Positions 1 to 8,764 of a stretch of 64,000 nucleotides of DNA are shown in pieces. Each line of letters begins with the position of its first letter. The first letter of the stretch is position 1. Both the position numbers and the translations under genes were made by a program. Below the pieces are notes generated by a model that saw only the letters and a program-made list of their open reading frames with translations, was not told the DNA's origin and made no database searches. Origin of the DNA: an uncultured Sphaerochaeta sp. (lineage in GTDB: Bacteria; Spirochaetota; Spirochaetia; Sphaerochaetales; Sphaerochaetaceae); contig NZ_OY781939.1 of assembly GCF_963677315.1 (NCBI RefSeq), positions 496,001-560,000 on the forward strand, read 5' to 3'.

Positions 1-2798
1 TGGACAATGATTTCATCCTTGGAGATTGAAATCTCGCCATTGCTGTAAGAGAGTGTGTGTGGTGTGCCGTCAAGGATGGAAGCAATCTTCTCTCCATCAA
101 AATCAGCAATCATGGATGCAACTTCCTTCATGTCCTTGCCCAGGGATTTTCCCAGAACCTTGAAGTTGGCCTTAGCACTATACTCCACAAGGGAGGACTC
201 ATCAGATTGCAGATGTACTTCCTTCACATTCAGTTCCTCTGCAATGATTGACTCCATGCTTGCCAGAATTTCCCGTTCATCCTCTTCCCGGTCGACGAGG
301 AATAGTTTCTGCAAAGGCTGACGAATCTTCAGGTTGTTGGAAGCTCTCAGTGAGCGACCCATGGCGATAGCTCTCTGGGTCAGGGACATCTGGCTTTCTA
401 GGGTCCAATCCCTTTGGCTCTCATCATAATCAGGATACATACAGAGATGCACACTTTGTGCCATATCTCCCCGTTTCAAGTTCTGGTAAATCTCCTCACT
501 TGTAAACGGAATGATTGGTGCAACAACCTTGACGAAGGTCATCAGGACCTTGTAGAGGGTATCATACGCCTGCTTCTTATCCGTATCGTTCTCGCCCTTC
601 CAGAAACGCCTTCGGCTTCGGCGAATGTACCAATTGTTCAGGTCATCGATGAACGGAACAAAGGATGCACACGCTTTCTGGATGTCATAGGCATCGAAAG
701 AGTCGGTGGCAGTCTGCACAAACCGTTGGGTTGCACTGGTAATCCAGCGGTCCATCGGGTTCGTGAGATCCTCGAAGGCTGTTTCAGAAGGCTCATACCC
801 ATCAATATTCGCATAGGTTACGAAGAATGAGTAAGCATTCCAGAGAGGGATGATCAAGGTCTTGAGTACTTCCTTTACCGACTCCTCACTGAACTTCAGG
901 TCCTCTGCACGGACGACTGCACTATTCATCAAGGCAAAACGCAGACTGTCTGCACCGTAGGCGTTTACAATCTCCATCGGATCGGTATAGTTTCGTTCAC
1001 TCTTGCTCATCTTCTTCCCATCGGCTGTCAGAACAATACCGTTGGTGATGCAGTGGGTAAACGCTGGTTTCTCCCAGAGCCCTGCCGCAATAACCGTCAA
1101 GGTATAGAACCAACCACGAGTCTGGTCCAAGCCTTCACAGATGAAATCAGCGGGGAAATTGTTTTCAAAATACTCTTTGTTTTCAAATGGGTAATGTTGC
1201 TGTGCGTATGGCATGGACCCCGACTCAAACCAGCAGTCAAGGACATCCCCAATGCGGCGCATCGTGCCCTTGCCGTCAGGACTTGGCCAGGTCAGATCAT
1301 CAACATAATGCTTATGCAGATCTTCAACCTTCTGCCCACACTTGGACTCCAGCTCTTCCCTGCTTCCGATTACTTCTAGATATTCACTGCCATCGCACTT
1401 CCAAACCGGGATAGGGTTACCCCAGAACCGGTTTCTGCTGATTGCCCAGTCACGAGCTCCTTCAAGCCATTTGCCAAATCGGCCATACTTGAGATGTTCA
1501 GGCATCCAGTAAATCTGCTCATTTGCATCGAGCATGTGTTTCTTGATCTTCTGGATGTCTACAAACCAGCAACTCATGGCACGGTAGATCAACGGCTTCT
1601 TGGTACGGTAACAGAAAGGATACGAGTGAAGGTAGTTCTCCCGCTTCACCAGCAGGTCATGCTCCTTCAGATAAGAGATGATATCCTTATCTGTGTCCTT
1701 GACGAAACGACCAGAGAAGTCTGGTACCTCATCAGTAAAACGACACTCCAAATCCACAGGGCAAACGACAGGAATGTCTGTTCCTTTGAGTACCTGATAA
1801 TCATCTTCACCGAAACCGGGGGCTGTATGGACAATACCACAACCATCTTCGGTGGTTACATAATCACCCATCACACAGACAAATGCGCCCTGCTCCTTGA
1901 GATCTGCAAAGTATGGGAACAAGGGTTTATAACGCATACCTTCATAGAAGGTACCCTTCTGCTCATCAACAATCTCATAGGTGTCCTCGTCCTTGTAGTA
2001 ATGGTCGAGGCGAGCCTTGCCCAGGATATAGTAATTCCCATCACTCTTATCCTTGACCTTCACATAGTCGATGTCTGGACCAAAGGCAAGCGCAAGGTTG
2101 CTGGGAAGCGTCCAGGGTGTAGTCGTCCAAGCAAGGAAATAGGTATTCTCTTGGCCATCAGCTGCGAATCGAACGGTTACAGCCTGATCCACGACATCCT
2201 GGTAGCCTCCCAGGTTAACTTCGAAATTGGAAAGAGGACTTGCCAAGGCTGGGCTGTATGGAAGGATATTGTACCCCTCATAGATATAGCCCTTCTCAAA
2301 GAGTGTCTTGAATACCCACCAGATGGACTCCATATAGTTGGTATCCATGGTGCGATAGCCATGCTCCCAGTCAACCCAACGTCCCATGCGATTGATCGTC
2401 TGTTTCCACTCTTCGGTGTATCGCAAAACGATTGAGCGACATTGCTCATTGAACTTGGCCACACCATACTCGGTAATCGCGGAGTGCCCGCTGATACCCA
2501 GCGTCTTCTCCATCTCATACTCAACAGGTAGCCCATGACAGTCCCAACCGAAACCACGCCTGACCCGTTTGCCTTTCATGGTCTGATACCGGGGAATAGC
2601 ATCCTTTATGGTTCCTGGAACCAGATGCCCAAAATGGGGAAGCCCGGTCGCAAACGGAGGTCCGTCGTAGAAAACGTATTCATTCTCTTCAGACCGCGTT
2701 TCGATTGATTTCTTGAAAATATCCTCTGTCTCCCAGAAAGAGAGAACGTTCTCTTCCATCGCAGGAAAATCCACTTTGGTGGTTACTGGACGAAACAT
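1..2798 (-). CDS. ileS: Isoleucyl-tRNA synthetase, C-terminus cut by window edge
   Basis: Reading the minus strand from the ATG at 2798 gives an open frame that runs off the window start without a stop (about 932 codons visible). It charges tRNA-Ile with isoleucine in the cytoplasm. The N-terminus carries the class I synthetase HIGH-type motif (PHFGH, after YDGPPFATGLP), a CP1 editing region with the TTTPWTLPSN stretch, and the KMSKS motif (KKMSKSERNY), followed by an anticodon-binding domain. The family is usually 900-1050 residues, so only a short C-terminal piece is missing. The gene is divergent from cca, with about 130 bases between the starts. I see no T-box-like leader. Confidence 0.95.
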   Translation of the reverse strand, partial: MFRPVTTKVDFPAMEENVLSFWETEDIFKKSIETRSEENEYVFYDGPPFATGLPHFGHLVPGTIKDAIPRYQTMKGKRVRRGFGWDCHGLPVEYEMEKTLGISGHSAITEYGVAKFNEQCRSIVLRYTEEWKQTINRMGRWVDWEHGYRTMDTNYMESIWWVFKTLFEKGYIYEGYNILPYSPALASPLSNFEVNLGGYQDVVDQAVTVRFAADGQENTYFLAWTTTPWTLPSNLALAFGPDIDYVKVKDKSDGNYYILGKARLDHYYKDEDTYEIVDEQKGTFYEGMRYKPLFPYFADLKEQGAFVCVMGDYVTTEDGCGIVHTAPGFGEDDYQVLKGTDIPVVCPVDLECRFTDEVPDFSGRFVKDTDKDIISYLKEHDLLVKRENYLHSYPFCYRTKKPLIYRAMSCWFVDIQKIKKHMLDANEQIYWMPEHLKYGRFGKWLEGARDWAISRNRFWGNPIPVWKCDGSEYLEVIGSREELESKCGQKVEDLHKHYVDDLTWPSPDGKGTMRRIGDVLDCWFESGSMPYAQQHYPFENKEYFENNFPADFICEGLDQTRGWFYTLTVIAAGLWEKPAFTHCITNGIVLTADGKKMSKSERNYTDPMEIVNAYGADSLRFALMNSAVVRAEDLKFSEESVKEVLKTLIIPLWNAYSFFVTYANIDGYEPSETAFEDLTNPMDRWITSATQRFVQTATDSFDAYDIQKACASFVPFIDDLNNWYIRRSRRRFWKGENDTDKKQAYDTLYKVLMTFVKVVAPIIPFTSEEIYQNLKRGDMAQSVHLCMYPDYDESQRDWTLESQMSLTQRAIAMGRSLRASNNLKIRQPLQKLFLVDREEDEREILASMESIIAEELNVKEVHLQSDESSLVEYSAKANFKVLGKSLGKDMKEVASMIADFDGEKIASILDGTPHTLSYSNGEISISKDEIIV

Positions 2799-2928
2799 AC
2801 ACACTCCTTCAACTTGCCCTTATCGGGTTATCGCATAGATGTCATTCTATTCAGAATACGTGTTCATGACAACCTTTGTGACTGGTTTTTCCGTTGACCT
2901 TCTTCCGTTGTCGCGATACTGTCTTGTT

Positions 2929-4287
2929 ATGCAGCAATTCCCAATTCCATCTGTGATCCAGAGGTTCTCACAACAGTTCAAGCAAGCAGGTTTCAGCCTC
3001 TATATTGTAGGGGGAGCCGTTCGTGACCATCTGTTGGGTATCGACAACGAAGACTTCGATTTTACCACCGATGCAAAACCAGAGGAGGTCATGAGTCTCT
3101 TCAAGGCTGTCATCCCCACTGGCATTGACCATGGCACGGTCACTGTGCGTTATGAGAAACACAGCTTCGAGGTAACCACCTTCCGTAGTGAAGGATCCTA
3201 CCAGGATGGAAGACACCCCAGCAGTGTGACCTTTATCACGAATCTTGAAGAAGACCTGAAAAGACGGGACTTTACCATCAATGCTTTTGCGGTTGACTTG
3301 AATGATAGCAAAATCATCGATCTTTGTGGTGGAAAGGAAGATCTGAAACACAGGATCATCAGAGCAATTGGAATTCCTGAAGAACGTTTTGAGGAAGATG
3401 GACTGAGAATCCTGAGAGCCTGCCGCTTTGCAGGCAAGCTTAATTTCATCATTGAAGAAGATACTCTCAAGGCCATGCATACCTGCAGGGAGAATCTTCG
3501 CAAAGTAAGTAGCGAACGCATCCGAGAAGAGCTTTTCAGGCTTGTTCTCTCCGATCATCCCGAGGTGGGACTCAACTACATGAGGGAGTGTGGCATATTG
3601 CAGATCATCCTTCCCGAACTTGCTGCAGGAGACCAGATTGACCAGAGGGGGATGCATCATGAGGATGTGCTCTCACATGCCATCAGTACCTGCCAAGCGT
3701 CCGTAGCCCTCTCTGACCGTCTGGAGGTGCGCCTTGCCGCCCTTTTCCATGATATTGGCAAGAGTGAGGTGATGGAAGAAGGAGAGGAACGCAACACCTT
3801 CTACAACCATGATCTAGTTGGGGAGAAACTCACCATCAAGGTCCTAAGACGACTGAAGGCAAGCAATGAGCAGATTCGACTTGTCAGCCTCTTGGTCCGC
3901 CATCATATGTTCAGTTACCAGAGCAACTGGAGTGACAGCGCTGTCAGACGCTTTCTCACCCGCGTAGGCAAGGAACATGTGGGTATGCTCTTCAGCCTTA
4001 GGATAGCTGACCAGATAGCCATACACGGCAAGGCAGATATCAGATTGCTTGAAGAATTGGAAGAGCGGGTCAAGGGTATCCTTGATGCCCAGGATGCCTT
4101 GTCCATCAAGGACTTGGCCGTGAATGGCAATGATTTGATGAAGGCGGGAATTCCCAAGGGAAAACAACTTGGGGGAACCCTTGATTACTTGTTGGAAACA
4201 GTACTTGATGATCCCGCGCAGAATAAGAAAGAGCAACTATTGGAGATAGCAAAAAACTATCAGTCGTTGTCCACTTTTACCAGCTGA
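2929..4287 (+). CDS. cca: CCA-adding tRNA nucleotidyltransferase with HD domain
   Basis: This 452-residue protein belongs to the class II poly(A) polymerase/CCA-adding family, which builds or repairs the 3' CCA end of tRNAs. The nucleotidyltransferase core is at the N-terminus: the GGAVRD glycine motif, then the metal-binding DFDF acidic pair in NEDFDFTTDA. The RRDFTINAF and EDGLRILRACRF motifs follow, and a C-terminal HD domain shows HHEDV and FHDIGK. An in-frame ATG at 2839 exists, but the family N-terminus (MQQFPIPSVIQRF) fits 2929. No clear Shine-Dalgarno precedes 2929. A weak promoter-like TTGACC sits at 2894-2899, so a very short leader is possible. The 3' end overlaps convergent rnc by 28 bases. 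Confidence 0.9.
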   Translation: MQQFPIPSVIQRFSQQFKQAGFSLYIVGGAVRDHLLGIDNEDFDFTTDAKPEEVMSLFKAVIPTGIDHGTVTVRYEKHSFEVTTFRSEGSYQDGRHPSSVTFITNLEEDLKRRDFTINAFAVDLNDSKIIDLCGGKEDLKHRIIRAIGIPEERFEEDGLRILRACRFAGKLNFIIEEDTLKAMHTCRENLRKVSSERIREELFRLVLSDHPEVGLNYMRECGILQIILPELAAGDQIDQRGMHHEDVLSHAISTCQASVALSDRLEVRLAALFHDIGKSEVMEEGEERNTFYNHDLVGEKLTIKVLRRLKASNEQIRLVSLLVRHHMFSYQSNWSDSAVRRFLTRVGKEHVGMLFSLRIADQIAIHGKADIRLLEELEERVKGILDAQDALSIKDLAVNGNDLMKAGIPKGKQLGGTLDYLLETVLDDPAQNKKEQLLEIAKNYQSLSTFTS

Positions 4288-5006
4288 TCATAGGCAAGCT
4301 TTGCTGCACGTTGTTCGGCTTGTTTCTTGTTTCGTCCCTGTGCTGGACCAAAAACCCGACCATTTACATCAACTTGCATGAAAAAGGTAAAATCATGCTC
4401 AGGCCCGGTCTTCTTGATCAGTGTATAGGTAGGAACCATGCGCCATCGCTTCTGCATGTATTCCTGTAGCGCTGTCTTGTAATCACGATGATAATCATCT
4501 TCCAGTACTGCCCTGATCTGGTTTTCCAGATACCGCATAATAAATTTCTTTGCGGCCTCGAACCCACTATCAAGATAACAGGCTGCAAAAATTGCCTCCA
4601 TGCAGTCAGCGAGCAAGGCTTTCTTGTTCCTTCCTCCACTGTTCTCTTCCCCTTTTCCGATAAGTAGATATTTATCCACCTCAAGGGAACGGGCGATCAT
4701 GGCAAGACTATCTTCACTGACTACAATGCTCTTGATTTTTGAGAAATCTCCCTCCGCTTTAGCAGGAAGATTTCTAAAAAGCCAGTCCGCTACACACATA
4801 CCCAGGACGCTATCACCGAGAAACTCCAAACGTTCATTCGTGTCCACTAGTTCGTTGGTTTCATTGGCAAAGCTGCGGTGTGTGAATGCAAGATTGAGCA
4901 AGGAGAGATCATTGATCTCCATCTCGCTCTTTTCAATGAATAGAAGAAGCTCCCGCTCTCTTTCTGATGAGATTGCGGGAGCTCTCTTGAAGAGGCTACT
5001 CTCCAT
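4260..5006 (-). CDS. rnc: Ribonuclease III
   Basis: A 248-residue double-strand-specific endoribonuclease that processes rRNA precursors and structured mRNAs. The family signature NERLEFLGDSVLG near residue 60 supplies catalytic acidic residues. A further DCMEAIFAA helix contributes the second acidic set (D and E). The C-terminal 70 residues form a double-stranded RNA-binding domain ending in GRNKKQAEQRAAKLAYDQL. The length matches the family. It follows acpP with only 14 bases between them and is probably cotranscribed with rpmF-acpP, a common bacterial arrangement. Confidence 0.96.
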   Translation of the reverse strand: MESSLFKRAPAISSERERELLLFIEKSEMEINDLSLLNLAFTHRSFANETNELVDTNERLEFLGDSVLGMCVADWLFRNLPAKAEGDFSKIKSIVVSEDSLAMIARSLEVDKYLLIGKGEENSGGRNKKALLADCMEAIFAACYLDSGFEAAKKFIMRYLENQIRAVLEDDYHRDYKTALQEYMQKRWRMVPTYTLIKKTGPEHDFTFFMQVDVNGRVFGPAQGRNKKQAEQRAAKLAYDQLVKVDND

Positions 5007-5020
5007 AGACAGGGAAATCC

Positions 5021-5260
5021 TTACAGTTGTGCGGAAAGGAAGTCGACTGCGTCCTTAACGGTTTCGAACTCGTTGGCTTTCTCATCAGGGATGGAGATGC
5101 CAAGCTCTTCCTCGATAGCGTATACCAGCTCATAGGTGTCCAAGCTGTCAGCGCCAAGATCCTTTCTGAAGGAAGCGTTCATGGTGATTTTGCCCTCATC
5201 AATCTCGAGCTTCTCTGCAATCAATGATTTAACTTTTTCAAATACTTCTTTGCTATCCAT
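5021..5260 (-). CDS. acpP: Acyl carrier protein
   Basis: A 79-residue acidic helical protein that carries growing acyl chains in type II fatty acid synthesis. The phosphopantetheine attachment serine is in GADSLDTYE, the classic DSL motif, at about residue 38. The length is typical. It lies between rpmF and rnc on the same strand with short gaps, so the three probably share a transcript that links lipid synthesis with ribosome and RNA processing genes. Confidence 0.97.
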   Translation of the reverse strand: MDSKEVFEKVKSLIAEKLEIDEGKITMNASFRKDLGADSLDTYELVYAIEEELGISIPDEKANEFETVKDAVDFLSAQL

Positions 5261-5285
5261 TATCTAACTCCTCTGATCGTCGTAT

Positions 5286-5471
5286 TTATTTATCCTGCAA
5301 CTCAATGACCTGCACGCCGCGGTAGAAACCGCACTTCGGGCAGACACGGTGAGGAAGAACCATATTTCCACAGGTGCTACAACGAGAGAGTGTCGGGGTT
5401 GCAAGACGCATGTTAGCAGCCTTTCTTGATGCTGCGCTTGCTTTGGAAGTCTTATATTTCGGTGTTGCCAT
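5286..5471 (-). CDS. rpmF: Ribosomal protein L32
   Basis: A 61-residue basic protein of the large ribosomal subunit. The zinc-binding pattern CSTCG...CPKCG is intact, so this is the four-cysteine (zinc-dependent) form of L32. The N-terminus MATPKYKTSKA resembles the usual L32 start. It is followed by acpP 25 bases downstream, the arrangement seen in many bacteria. Confidence 0.96.
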   Translation of the reverse strand: MATPKYKTSKASAASRKAANMRLATPTLSRCSTCGNMVLPHRVCPKCGFYRGVQVIELQDK

Positions 5472-5531
5472 GTTGATAACCTCTTACACTATGCTAATTT
5501 TTGACACGTAAGGAAGAATAACGGAAAAGCA

Positions 5532-6032
5532 CTAAAGCGTCAACAACTTGATTCGATTTCTCATCATTTGTACGACAAGAGGTGGAACCATTGGGGAGAT
5601 ATCGGCCCCATATGCCGCCATTTCCTTGATTGCACTGCTTCTCAGTTGAAAATATTTAGGACTCGTTGGCATAAATAGTACCTCCAAGTCAGGATTTAGT
5701 TGCTTGTTGGTCATAGCCAATTCAAACTCATACCCAAAATCTACCAAAGCCCTGACACCTCGTACCATGACCCCTACCCCATGCTCACGAGCAAAATCAA
5801 CCACCAGCCCACGATAACTCACCACTTCGATGTTCTCATGTTCCTTGAGAATATCCTTGAGCATGTCCATCCGCTCATCAGCGGTAAACAGACACTGTTT
5901 TTGTACATTGTCGGCAACGACCACATAGAGTTTCTCAAAAAGATGGGAAGAACGCTCGATGATATCAATATGTCCGTTTGTGGGTGGATCGAAAGAACCG
6001 GGAAGCATGGCAATACGCTCTTTTCTGTTCAT
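5532..6032 (-). CDS. coaD: Phosphopantetheine adenylyltransferase
   Basis: A 166-residue enzyme that transfers AMP from ATP to 4'-phosphopantetheine, the penultimate step of coenzyme A synthesis. The N-terminal nucleotidyltransferase motif is clear: PGSFDPPTNGHIDII, with the TxGH-type NGH. The MVRGVRALVDFGYEFELAMTNKQL block and the C-terminal SSAIKEMAAYG segment are typical of CoaD. Its start overlaps the stop of the upstream zinc-finger-like gene by 4 bases, which implies translational coupling. Confidence 0.96.
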   Translation of the reverse strand: MNRKERIAMLPGSFDPPTNGHIDIIERSSHLFEKLYVVVADNVQKQCLFTADERMDMLKDILKEHENIEVVSYRGLVVDFAREHGVGVMVRGVRALVDFGYEFELAMTNKQLNPDLEVLFMPTSPKYFQLRSSAIKEMAAYGADISPMVPPLVVQMMRNRIKLLTL

Positions 6033-6505
6033 TTCTTGATTTCCTCCACGTATTGCTTCATCTTGGCAAATGCCTCAGAACTTTCCCAAGCAATCTTCTT
6101 TGCAAAACTGAACGATCCATTCTCTTCCTGGTTCACCACAGCAAAGGTACCCTTGCCGATATAACTGACTTTCTGGGAAGGGGAAAGTTTCTCTTGTTCC
6201 CGGATCTGGTTGAGCACACAATCAAAATGACAGAATCCCCCATCAGGATGGGTAAGGGCACTTGCAATGCCATCAATGACTTCTCCACAGAGCACACAGG
6301 TCTCCTTCGGCTCAAGCACCTTCCTTACAGGAAGTTGGGGAAGATTACTATGATAGGGTTTACGTTGTTCAGGGAGTAGATTGCTCTTACCACTACCCTT
6401 CTTTGCCTTTTCCTTGGGAGTTCCCTTGGCCTTGGACTGCTTCTTGGAACGGGTACGTCGTTTTTGCCGTCCCGGGGTCCCTGTTTGTTTCTTTTCCGTT
6501 TCCAT
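6029..6505 (-). CDS. Uncharacterised basic protein with zinc-ribbon-like cysteines
   Basis: I do not recognise a named family for this 158-residue protein. The first 45 residues are extremely rich in Lys, Arg and Gly and look disordered and nucleic-acid-binding. The middle has a possible metal site: CVLCG, then about 20 residues later HPDGGFCHFDC. The C-terminus is a mixed region with an aromatic-rich segment (VSYIGKGTFAVV). It overlaps coaD by 4 bases and probably forms an operon with it. An RNA- or ribosome-associated role is only a guess from its charge and position near translation genes. Confidence 0.75.
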   Translation of the reverse strand: METEKKQTGTPGRQKRRTRSKKQSKAKGTPKEKAKKGSGKSNLLPEQRKPYHSNLPQLPVRKVLEPKETCVLCGEVIDGIASALTHPDGGFCHFDCVLNQIREQEKLSPSQKVSYIGKGTFAVVNQEENGSFSFAKKIAWESSEAFAKMKQYVEEIKK

Positions 6506-6571
6506 TGCCTACCTCGTGTCTGCAAGACTATCCTGTTTTTCCGCCAGCGACAAGCACTCAGGATACACAGA

Positions 6572-6594
6572 AAGGGACGACTGTACGTCGTCCC
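6572..6594 (-). terminator. Terminator hairpin after rplS operon
   Basis: GGGACGAC and GTCGTCCC form an 8-bp perfect stem with a 5-base loop about 30 bases past the rplS stop. On the minus strand it is followed only by TTTCTG, so the T-tract is weak. Confidence 0.6.
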
Positions 6595-6621
6595 CTCCAG
6601 ATATTCGCTTTGGTAAACGCC

Positions 6622-6978
6622 TTAGGCGTTCTTTCTGCGGATGAGCTCTTTGACTTTCGCCTTCTTGCCCACCTTCTTGCGAATGTAGTAGAGCTTAGCT
6701 CTTCTGACACGACCTCTGCGAACAACCTCGATTCTTTCAACACGAGGTGAGTGCAAGGGGAAAATTCTTTCCACACCTACACCGTAGGAAATCTTACGGA
6801 CCACAAAAGTCCTGCGAATCCCACCATTGTTCTTTGCAATGACCAGGCCTTCAAACACCTGGACACGTTCGTTGGTGCCTTCAACAATCTTGAAAAACAC
6901 TTTAACGGTATCACCAACGCAGAAGTTCTCTGCATTTTCCTTCATCTGTTCCGACTCAATAGCCTTAATTACATCCAT
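6622..6978 (-). CDS. rplS: Ribosomal protein L19
   Basis: A 118-residue large-subunit protein located at the 30S-50S interface. The body matches the family: [40 protein letters not shown] and a basic C-terminus. An upstream in-frame start at 6999 is rejected. The ATG at 6978 has GGAG correctly spaced and gives the family N-terminus MDVIKAIE. The start lies inside the 3' end of trmD (14-base overlap). It is the last gene of the rpsP-khpA-rimM-trmD-rplS operon. Confidence 0.95.
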   Translation of the reverse strand: MDVIKAIESEQMKENAENFCVGDTVKVFFKIVEGTNERVQVFEGLVIAKNNGGIRRTFVVRKISYGVGVERIFPLHSPRVERIEVVRRGRVRRAKLYYIRKKVGKKAKVKELIRRKNA

Positions 6979-7717
6979 CGTCTCCGGTCCCCTTCGCACT
7001 ATGTTCTTTCAATGCATTTAAAATCTTTCTGGAGTTCGCATCAAGAGATGCCGTCTCCAACAAATCCGGTCGGTTCAACAAGGTCTTTTCCAACCGTTTC
7101 TGTAGTCGCCACTGGCCAATTTTGGCGTGATGCCCGCTCAATAATACATCAGGGACATCTTTTGAGCAATAGGTCTCAGGCCTTGTATACTGGGGATATT
7201 CAAGTAATCCACCGTGAAAACTCTCTTCACTGAGTGAATCACTACTAATCACACCGTCAATCAAACGGTATACAGCGTCTACGATTACCAAGGTGGAAAC
7301 CTCGCCGCTGCTGATTACATAATCCCCGATACTAATCTCGTCATCAACATATAGGTCAATCACCCGTTGGTCAATACCTTCATAATGGCCACAGATAAAG
7401 ACCAGTTCATCTTCCTTGCTCAGCTCTTCGGCATAGGCTTGACTTAGACGCTTTCCAGAGGGGGAAGCATACACCACCCGCTTCTCTTTTGCATTGATGG
7501 AATCGAGCGCTTTGCAGAGGGGATCACATTTGATCACCATTCCAGCGCCACCACCATAGGGAACGTCATCACAGCTTTGATGCTTGTCTGTCGCAAAGCT
7601 TCTGAAGTTTATGAACTCATACTCAACTGAACCGCTTTGTACAGCCCTCTTCATGATCGAGTTTTCGAAAAACCCTTCCAGTATTTCTGGAAACAGGGTG
7701 ACTATCTGAATCTTCAC
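6965..7717 (-). CDS. trmD: tRNA (guanine-37-N1)-methyltransferase
   Basis: A 250-residue SPOUT-family enzyme that methylates G37 next to the anticodon using S-adenosylmethionine, which prevents +1 frameshifting. Recognisable blocks are [25 protein letters not shown], the knot region ([12 protein letters not shown], then [14 protein letters not shown]) and the C-terminal HHAKIGQWR. It overlaps rimM upstream by 4 bases and rplS downstream by 14. Confidence 0.96.
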   Translation of the reverse strand: MKIQIVTLFPEILEGFFENSIMKRAVQSGSVEYEFINFRSFATDKHQSCDDVPYGGGAGMVIKCDPLCKALDSINAKEKRVVYASPSGKRLSQAYAEELSKEDELVFICGHYEGIDQRVIDLYVDDEISIGDYVISSGEVSTLVIVDAVYRLIDGVISSDSLSEESFHGGLLEYPQYTRPETYCSKDVPDVLLSGHHAKIGQWRLQKRLEKTLLNRPDLLETASLDANSRKILNALKEHSAKGTGDDGCN

Positions 7718-8219
7718 GCGAGAATCCAGGGAGTCTTCAACTCGATCGTCCGGTCCTCCAGGCTAACTTCGCCAATGAATTCCTTGAGATACGGAACCAT
7801 ATAAAGGGAACCATCAGGGCTACGGACTTCAAGCATCACAGCCTGTGCACCATCGACACTACTGACGACTTCAGCCAAATGCTCACCATCGTGCACCAAA
7901 GCACAACCGATAAGATCAGCGACGTAGTACTGGCCCTTTTTCAAAGGGGCTGCCCATTTTCTGGGAACCATCAGATGTCGACCATTGAGCACCCTTGCAT
8001 CCTCGGGATTGTCAAATCCTTTGAACTTCATCAAGGGCTGTGAACCCATCATGCGAAAACTTTCTATAGAGAAAGTTTGCTCTGATCCATCCTTCGCACG
8101 CAACACAACCTCCTTGATTTTCGCAGGTAGGCACAGTCATCATTGTGAGGGTGAATTTTCACCTCACCGTTTACTCCAAAAGGAGCTTTTACGGTAGCAG
8201 TCCAGAGCAACTCTTCCAT
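7714..8219 (-). CDS. rimM: Ribosome maturation factor RimM, apparent single-base frameshift
   Basis: RimM binds S19 and assists late 30S assembly. The ATG at 8219 starts a convincing RimM N-terminus (ELLWTATVKAPFGVNGEVKI), but that frame reaches a stop soon after about residue 35. The rest of RimM, through the PRC-barrel domain, continues in the -1 frame from about 8115 to the stop at 7714. The two parts join cleanly if one A is added to the AAAA run near 8115-8119, giving 168 residues. As written, the longest single-frame ORF starts at a GTG at 8106 and lacks most of the N-terminal domain. An AAGGAGG sequence at the junction is probably coincidental coding for Lys-Glu. A sequencing deletion is most likely, and a real mutation or reinitiation is possible. 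It sits between khpA and trmD as in many bacteria. Confidence 0.85.
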
Positions 8220-8222
8220 AGG

Positions 8223-8462
8223 TCAGTCCAGTATTTCCAGCACGGCACGCTTGCCACCCTTGGTGGCTGAGGCGCTCAGGATGGTCCTGATCGCCTTTGC
8301 AATACGGCCTTGCTTGCCGATCACCTTGCCGACATCCTCGCTGGCTACCTTCAGCTCAAGAATCGTGGATTTTTCACCCTCGATCACATTGATACTGACC
8401 TCGTCAGGGACATCAACTAGTGATTTTACAATGTATTCAACAAGATCTTTTTCCACAACCAT
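8223..8462 (-). CDS. khpA: KH-domain RNA-binding protein KhpA
   Basis: A 79-residue single-KH-domain protein of the KhpA/YlqC family, which binds RNA and acts with KhpB in some bacteria. The KH signature [15 protein letters not shown] with the GxxG loop (GKQG) is intact near residues 47-55. It lies in the canonical slot between rpsP and rimM, 10 bases after rpsP and 3 bases before the rimM start. Confidence 0.92.
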   Translation of the reverse strand: MVVEKDLVEYIVKSLVDVPDEVSINVIEGEKSTILELKVASEDVGKVIGKQGRIAKAIRTILSASATKGGKRAVLEILD

Positions 8463-8472
8463 CTCCTGGAAG

Positions 8473-8739
8473 TTATTCCTGGACAGTTCTGGTCACCGTC
8501 ACGCCATTCTTATTGAGCAGGGCTCTTACGGTATCGCTGGGCTGTGCACCCTTGGCGAGCCAGTCCTGAATTTTCTCAACTTTCAAGATAACCTGCTGAT
8601 CTTTCTCAGCCAGAGGATGGTACTGACCAACCTCATCGAGGGTCCTGCCCTGGGTCTTTGCCCTGGAGTCCATCACCACGATACGGTAGTCAGGTCTCTT
8701 CTTTGTACCAAATCTCTTCAGTCTCATGCTTGTGCTCAC
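8473..8739 (-). CDS. rpsP: Ribosomal protein S16
   Basis: An 88-residue small-subunit protein. [22 protein letters not shown] is diagnostic, given here only as RLKRFG and RPDYRIVV. The GTG at 8739 is preferred over the ATG four codons later because AGGAGG lies 7 bases upstream of the GTG. It follows ffh by about 25 bases and heads the ribosomal/tRNA-modification operon. Confidence 0.95.
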   Translation of the reverse strand: MSTSMRLKRFGTKKRPDYRIVVMDSRAKTQGRTLDEVGQYHPLAEKDQQVILKVEKIQDWLAKGAQPSDTVRALLNKNGVTVTRTVQE

Positions 8740-8764
8740 GTCAATTCCTCCTACGAATTCAACT

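Noticed and set aside
2799..2928. T-box leader for ileS
   Set aside because: The gap is only about 130 bases, has no T-box core sequence or terminator hairpin, and T-boxes are not expected in this phylum.
8100..8125. Programmed -1 frameshifting in rimM
   Set aside because: The sequence CGAAAATC is not a good slippery heptamer (P-site re-pairing fails), and a similar one-base loss occurs in secA, so a sequence error is simpler.
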